Shown piece after piece: positions 12,295 to 16,304 of a stretch of 16,304 bases of DNA. The translations under genes and the position numbers were made by a program. Where the stretch lies: the NCBI GenBank assembly GCA_003140115.1, contig PLIQ01000239.1, positions 46,034-62,337 of the forward strand, in the 5' to 3' direction. Positions within the stretch are counted from its first letter, which is position 1; every line of letters starts with the position of its first letter. The DNA comes from Actinomycetota bacterium. GTDB taxonomy: Bacteria > Actinomycetota > Actinomycetes > Streptosporangiales > Streptosporangiaceae. The notes beneath the pieces were generated by a model. That model did no database searches and had not been told where the DNA came from. It was given only the letters and a program-made list of their open reading frames with translations.

Positions 12295-14010
12295 ATGGCG
12301 GAACGTCCGTACGATCTGGTCTTGACCCCGGAAGGCGCGGTGGTGCGGGTCCGGCTGCGCGGCACGCCGGTGCTGGTGTCGCCGCTGCTGAACCGGGGCA
12401 CCGCGTTCACCCTGGAGGAGCGGGAGGCGCTCGGCCTGACCGGCCTGCTGCCCGAGGGCGTATCGACTATCGAGGGACAGCTGCGCCGGGTCTACGGGCA
12501 GTATCAGCGCCAGCCCGATGACCTGGCCAAGAACCTGGGCCTGGCCAACCTGCAGGACCGCAACGAAGTGCTGTTCTACCGGCTGCTGACCGAGCACATC
12601 GAGGAGATGCTGCCGATCGTCTACACCCCCACGATCGGGACGGCGATCGAGCGGTACAGCTACGAGTTCGGCCGGCCCCGCGGCGTGTTCCTGTCCGTGG
12701 ATCACCCCGGGCAGGTCGAGACCGCCTTCCGCAACTACGGACTGGGGGCGCAGGACGTGGACCTGATCATCGCCACCGATTCCGAGGGCATCTTGGGCAT
12801 CGGCGACTGGGGGGTCGGCGGCATCCAGATCGCCATGGGCAAGCTGGCCGTCTACGTCGCCGCGGCCGGCCTGCATCCGCGCCGGATGATCCCGGTCGTC
12901 CTGGACGCGGGGACCGACAACCCGGCCCTGCTGGCCGAGGAGATGTACCCCGGCAACCGGCACCCGCGCGTCCGGGGCGAGCGCTACGACGAGCTGATCG
13001 ACACCTACGTCGGCGTGGCCACCCGGCTGTTCCCGAACGCGCTGCTGCACTGGGAGGACTTCGGAGCGGGCAACGCGCACCGCATTTTGACCAAGTACGC
13101 CGGCAGCTGCCTCACGTTCAACGACGACATCCAGGGCACGGCCGCGGTGGTGCTGGCTGCCGCGCTCGGCGCGGTCCGGGCCGCGGGGTCGCGGATGCGA
13201 GACCAGCGGGTGGTGATCCACGGCGCGGGCACGGCCGGGATCGGGATCGCGGACGTCCTGCGGCCGGTGATGATCGCCGAGGGCCTCAGCCCGGCCGAAG
13301 CCACCCGGTGTTTCTACGCGCTGGACAGCGAGGGCCTGCTTACCAGCGACTACCCCGGGACGCTGCGGGACTTCCAGGTCCCCTACGCCCGCCCGGCCGC
13401 GGAGGTCAGCGGCTGGCCGCGGGACGGCGAGGGCCGGATCGGGCTGGCCGAGGTGGTGGCCCGCGGCCGTCCCACCATGCTGATCGGGACCTCGACCCAG
13501 CCGGGCGCCTTCACCGAGGCGATCGTTACCGAGATGGCGGCGCACGTGCGGCGGCCGATCATCATGCCGCTGTCCAACCCGACCTCGCATGCGGAGGCCC
13601 GGCCCGCCGATCTCATCGCCTGGACGCAGGGCCGGGCGCTCATCGCGACCGGCAGCCCGTTCGAACCCGTCTTGTACCGCGGCGTGAGCTACCACATCGC
13701 CCAGGCCAACAACGCGCTCATCTTCCCTGGCCTCGGGCTCGGGGTGACTGCCTGCCGGGCTCGCCGGGTCAGCGACGGGATGCTGGCCGCCGCGGCGCAG
13801 GCCCTGGCCGGGCTGTCCGAAACCAGCAGTCCGGGCGCCCCGGTGCTGCCCCCGGTCACCAGCCTGCGTGCGGTCTCCGCCGCGGTCGCGGCCGCGGTGG
13901 CCCGGGTCGCCCAGAACGAGGGACTGGCGGGCGTGTCGCTCGATGATCCCGCCGGACAGGTGCGCCGGGCCATGTGGGAGCCGGTCTACCCGACCATCGA
14001 GGCCATCTAA
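12295..14010 (+). CDS. NAD-type malic enzyme (malate dehydrogenase, oxaloacetate-decarboxylating)
   Basis: A 571-aa cytosolic enzyme converting L-malate to pyruvate and CO2 while reducing NAD(P). The size and order match the large SfcA/MaeA type rather than the short bacterial form. The catalytic-tyrosine motif YTPTIG is at 110-115, TDSEGILGIGDWG at 161-173, the catalytic lysine K183 in AMGKLAVY, metal ligands in EDFGAGNA (E254, D255) and FNDDIQGT (275-282), the dinucleotide loop HGAGTAGIG at 309-317, and PLSNPTSHAEA near 425-435. I chose ATG 12295, which begins the conserved N-terminus; GTG 12265 would add ten residues. It links the TCA cycle to pyruvate and could supply reductant. The NAD preference is inferred from subfamily. 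It converges on the secreted-protein gene with only 9 bp between the stops. Confidence 0.95.
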   Translation: MAERPYDLVLTPEGAVVRVRLRGTPVLVSPLLNRGTAFTLEEREALGLTGLLPEGVSTIEGQLRRVYGQYQRQPDDLAKNLGLANLQDRNEVLFYRLLTEHIEEMLPIVYTPTIGTAIERYSYEFGRPRGVFLSVDHPGQVETAFRNYGLGAQDVDLIIATDSEGILGIGDWGVGGIQIAMGKLAVYVAAAGLHPRRMIPVVLDAGTDNPALLAEEMYPGNRHPRVRGERYDELIDTYVGVATRLFPNALLHWEDFGAGNAHRILTKYAGSCLTFNDDIQGTAAVVLAAALGAVRAAGSRMRDQRVVIHGAGTAGIGIADVLRPVMIAEGLSPAEATRCFYALDSEGLLTSDYPGTLRDFQVPYARPAAEVSGWPRDGEGRIGLAEVVARGRPTMLIGTSTQPGAFTEAIVTEMAAHVRRPIIMPLSNPTSHAEARPADLIAWTQGRALIATGSPFEPVLYRGVSYHIAQANNALIFPGLGLGVTACRARRVSDGMLAAAAQALAGLSETSSPGAPVLPPVTSLRAVSAAVAAAVARVAQNEGLAGVSLDDPAGQVRRAMWEPVYPTIEAI

Positions 14011-14019
14011 CGAGGTAAC

Positions 14020-16059
14020 TCAATGGTGGTGAATGATCACCGGGGGCGGGGGGGCCGGGAGGCACGAGGGGCTGGCGTCGTTGGCCGCTTCGGCCTGGTC
14101 GAAGTCGCCGTAGCCGTTGAGCACCCCATTCCCGCCCGAGAACTGCCACAGCAGGTCGCAGGCGGCCGGCTCACTGGAGAACCACTGCGCTTTGGAGTGA
14201 GAGGCAGAGAACCCGGACGGGAAGTGCCCCTGCGCCTGCTCCTTGGTGAAGGTCCATTCGGCGGTGTTGCTGAGCTTCTCGCTACCGAAGATCCCGGCCC
14301 ACGAGCCGTACGAGTCACCGCCCGCAGAATAGACGCCCGCCAGGTATGACGAGTGATTATCGATGTAGTCGGCGAATCCTACCCAGGTGGCGAAGTCGAC
14401 ATTCGCGGGGATGTATTCGGCCTTGACGGTGTTGCCGCACGGGCCGTTCCAGACCGTGTTCCAGCCGTCCTCGTCCGGCGGCACGCCGTTGTTCTCGATG
14501 TCCATGAAGATGTAGCGGAAGTCGAAGACCTTGCCGCTCATGTCCGAGAGGACCCGTTGCGCCTGCTCCCGGCCCCAGGTCGCGGCCTCCCCGGTGCTGC
14601 CGTTGTAGTGCGGGTCACGTCCGGGACCGGCGGCGAACCAGTAGGCGGCGGCGCCGAGCCCGGTGCTGAAGTCGACGACGTTGTCGGTGGCCATGTTGTA
14701 GTCGGCCTGAATCCAGGCGAGCCCGGAGGTGGTACAGCCCTGCCAGTGCATGAACGAGCCCACCTCGCCTACGTACTCGCCGTACGGGCCGGCGCTGCCC
14801 TGACTGCAACTGCCGGCCGGCTCGGTATAGGGACCGTCGCCCTTGCCGCACGCCTGCGGGGCGGCGCTATCGGTCCCGTAGTAGAAGCTGGCCGAGCCCT
14901 TGGACTGGACGGAACCGGGTTTCGCGGTGGCCAGGGCGTCGCGGGCGATGGCCAGGGCCCGGTCACCGGAGTCGCTCGGCACGAACGATAGGACCCGGGG
15001 CGCGCCGCAGATCCGCACCGGCTTGGCTAGGGGGGCCCTACGGCCCGCACCGGTGGCCGCGGCGGTCGGGTAGACGACTACCGACGTGACCCGCTGGCAG
15101 GCCTGCGGCCCGGTGGCCGCGGCGAGCAGCGCGATGGAGACTGACCCGCCTCGGGGCAAGGTCAGCGCCGTTCTCTGCGTGATGCCGTGCTCGTAGGTGG
15201 TGAGCAGCTTGCGTCCGGCCTGGACGGCCGCGGTATCGGGGAAGATCTTGGCTACCTGGCTAGCGCCGCCGGCCTCGTCAAGTCGCACCGTCGGCCAGCC
15301 CTCGGGCAGCACACACGCCCGGCTGACATTGCGGAGCCGCAGTTCGATGATGGACCCGGTGCGAGAGTCCGTCACCGAGGTGACGCTGGCCCGCAGGGCC
15401 GTGGTGGCGCAGGTGGCGGGCTCCGCGCCGGTCGTGGCGGCGAACGCCGGCGGAGCGGCCGAGGCGCTCAGGGCCTTGACGTCGCGGGTCAGGGTCTGCT
15501 CGGCGTAAAAGGGAGACAGTCGCACCAGCCCGCCCGCACACGGGGCGAAGGAGCCCGCCGGCCCGGGGACCGCGACGGGGCGGGCCGCTCCCGGTAGGGT
15601 CAGCCGGAGCGTCCACCGGGTGACGCAGTGGGCCGGGGCGGCCGCGGACGTGGCCGTGACAATGGCACTCTGCCCGGCCGGCACGACGACCTTAGTGTCC
15701 GGGACCGCGGCGAGATTGCTGTAATTCACCTTGCTGACCGTGGTGGCCACGGTCTTTCCCGCAGGCGTGCGGACCACGATCTGCGGCCAGCCGCGCAGCG
15801 AGCACGCGGTCTTGGAGATATTGCGGAAAACGATATTCCAGGCCTGATTCCCCATTCCCTGGTCAGGATCGCCCGCGATGGCGTCGGGCACGCTGATGTC
15901 CAGGTCACCAGCCTGGCACCCGGCCAGGGCGGCGGGGGCGGTGCCGCCCGTAAGGGCAGTCGACCGGGCTGCGGCCGGGCCTGCGGTAAGGCCCACGACG
16001 GCGATGGCAGCCGCAATCGCCCGCAGAACTCCTGGGGACTTGCGCGCGCTTCGGGCCAT
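14020..16059 (-). CDS. Secreted protein with two DUF4232 modules and a GH25/DUF1906-like TIM-barrel domain
   Basis: A 679-aa exported protein. Residues 1-32 are a signal peptide: a basic MARSARK start, a hydrophobic core and AAA before the likely cleavage. Two DUF4232-like modules follow, at about 48-185 and 217-355, each with four cysteines (C48/86/145/174 and C217/249/321/351) and the RN-S-A-C and GWP signatures. DUF4232 is common in actinobacterial secreted and lipoproteins and its role is unknown. Residues about 365-665 form a large domain with AWIQADYN, AAYWFAAGP, YIFMDIEN (D520, E522) and a late LLWQFSGG-YGDFD. This resembles the strands and acidic DxE site of GH25 and DUF1906 glycoside-hydrolase-like barrels. 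The tail is PPPPVIIHHH. The start at 16059 is set by the signal peptide; an in-frame TTG at 16170 is unlikely. It probably acts at or outside the cell wall. Confidence 0.88.
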   Translation of the reverse strand: MARSARKSPGVLRAIAAAIAVVGLTAGPAAARSTALTGGTAPAALAGCQAGDLDISVPDAIAGDPDQGMGNQAWNIVFRNISKTACSLRGWPQIVVRTPAGKTVATTVSKVNYSNLAAVPDTKVVVPAGQSAIVTATSAAAPAHCVTRWTLRLTLPGAARPVAVPGPAGSFAPCAGGLVRLSPFYAEQTLTRDVKALSASAAPPAFAATTGAEPATCATTALRASVTSVTDSRTGSIIELRLRNVSRACVLPEGWPTVRLDEAGGASQVAKIFPDTAAVQAGRKLLTTYEHGITQRTALTLPRGGSVSIALLAAATGPQACQRVTSVVVYPTAAATGAGRRAPLAKPVRICGAPRVLSFVPSDSGDRALAIARDALATAKPGSVQSKGSASFYYGTDSAAPQACGKGDGPYTEPAGSCSQGSAGPYGEYVGEVGSFMHWQGCTTSGLAWIQADYNMATDNVVDFSTGLGAAAYWFAAGPGRDPHYNGSTGEAATWGREQAQRVLSDMSGKVFDFRYIFMDIENNGVPPDEDGWNTVWNGPCGNTVKAEYIPANVDFATWVGFADYIDNHSSYLAGVYSAGGDSYGSWAGIFGSEKLSNTAEWTFTKEQAQGHFPSGFSASHSKAQWFSSEPAACDLLWQFSGGNGVLNGYGDFDQAEAANDASPSCLPAPPPPVIIHHH

Positions 16060-16304
16060 GGTCGGAATACCTTCGGTGAATGGGGCACTGTGATGATTGC
16101 GCCGGTGCTGACAGTCAGGTAATTCTGATGAACTGGACAGGTCATTGCATCGGGTCGGCCGACTGGTCAAGTTTTACCGTGCGGTTTCGTTCCCGGTCGA
16201 GACGACACGCCGGGGACCTGGCAGTTTGCGGAAATTGGAAGTGCTTGGGCCGGGCATTCACGGTGCGTGATAGGCCAATTGCAGTACTTTGCGGCGGTAA
16301 ACAC
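16060..16304. other. Upstream region of the secreted-protein gene, no gene seen
   Basis: This 245-bp stretch is less GC-rich than its surroundings, as expected for a regulatory region. Besides the candidate promoters it contains an 11-bp palindrome, CTGACAGTCAG at 16108-16118, about 50 bp before the ATG, which may be an operator. I see no convincing reading frame on either strand up to the right edge. Confidence 0.5.
16142..16200 (-). promoter_or_regulatory. Candidate promoters for the secreted-protein gene
   Basis: On the minus strand two sigma-70-like pairs can be read. One is TCGACC (complement of 16195-16200) and TAAAAC (16171-16176) with an 18-bp spacer. The other is TTGACC (16165-16170) and CAATGA (16142-16147) with a 17-bp spacer. 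Each is only a partial match to consensus. Either would give a leader of roughly 75-110 nt before the ATG at 16059. Confidence 0.3.

Noticed and set aside
11779..13695. 638-codon minus-strand open frame across the malic enzyme gene
   Set aside because: It lies antisense to well-supported malic enzyme and also covers the start of the acyl-CoA synthetase gene. The product is Arg/Gly/His-rich without motifs; long shadow frames are expected at this GC content.

Overview
The window is GC-rich throughout, with codons ending mostly in G or C, and many GTG starts. Its gene content (DUF1707, DUF4232, a SigE-family ECF sigma factor, PPK2, a DHA2-type MFS pump) points to a chromosomal segment of a filamentous or soil actinomycete (phylum Actinomycetota). 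I cannot place it below that level. I see no rRNA, tRNA, CRISPR array, insertion sequence or phage gene. It reads as ordinary, densely packed chromosome with a few lineage-specific proteins.

Layout. (1) Positions 1-3451, minus strand, form a probable four-gene operon read right to left. It runs from a membrane protein with a DUF1707 head and a Cys/His tail, through an uncharacterised 193-aa protein and a KduD-like short-chain dehydrogenase, to an alkyl-DHAP-synthase-like FAD oxidase cut off by the left edge. The last two look like consecutive redox steps on a sugar acid, polyol or related hydroxy substrate. (2) A divergent promoter region carrying a perfect 9-bp inverted repeat separates this operon from a plus-strand PPK2-family polyphosphate kinase (3583-4383). 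(3) Positions 4427-5913, minus strand, hold a 3-hydroxyisobutyrate-dehydrogenase-like reductase and a closely linked unknown 205-aa protein. (4) Divergent from it, plus strand 6015-8570: a DHA2 MFS efflux pump, a GNAT-like protein and a Nudix hydrolase, tightly spaced as an operon. (5) About 275 bp without a convincing gene follow. (6) Plus strand: a delta-9-type acyl-CoA desaturase (8845-9819) and a SigE-family sigma factor (9959-10702). (7) Minus strand: an AMP-forming acyl-CoA synthetase (10647-12209) whose 3' end overlaps the sigma gene tail to tail. (8) Plus strand: an NAD-type malic enzyme (12295-14010). (9) Minus strand: a large secreted protein (14020-16059) with two DUF4232 modules and a C-terminal domain resembling GH25/DUF1906 TIM barrels, preceded by about 245 bp of upstream region.

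How it fits together. The right half has a loose lipid and carbon theme (desaturase, acyl-CoA ligase, malic enzyme), but these are separate transcription units and a shared pathway is only inferred. The left operon looks catabolic. The most unusual items are the DUF4232-DUF4232-TIM-barrel secreted protein, the DUF1707 membrane protein with a CxxC/H/H/C tail, the inverted repeat before ppk2, and the sigma/acyl-CoA synthetase antisense overlap. I found no clear evidence of a defence system or other wholly new multi-gene system.
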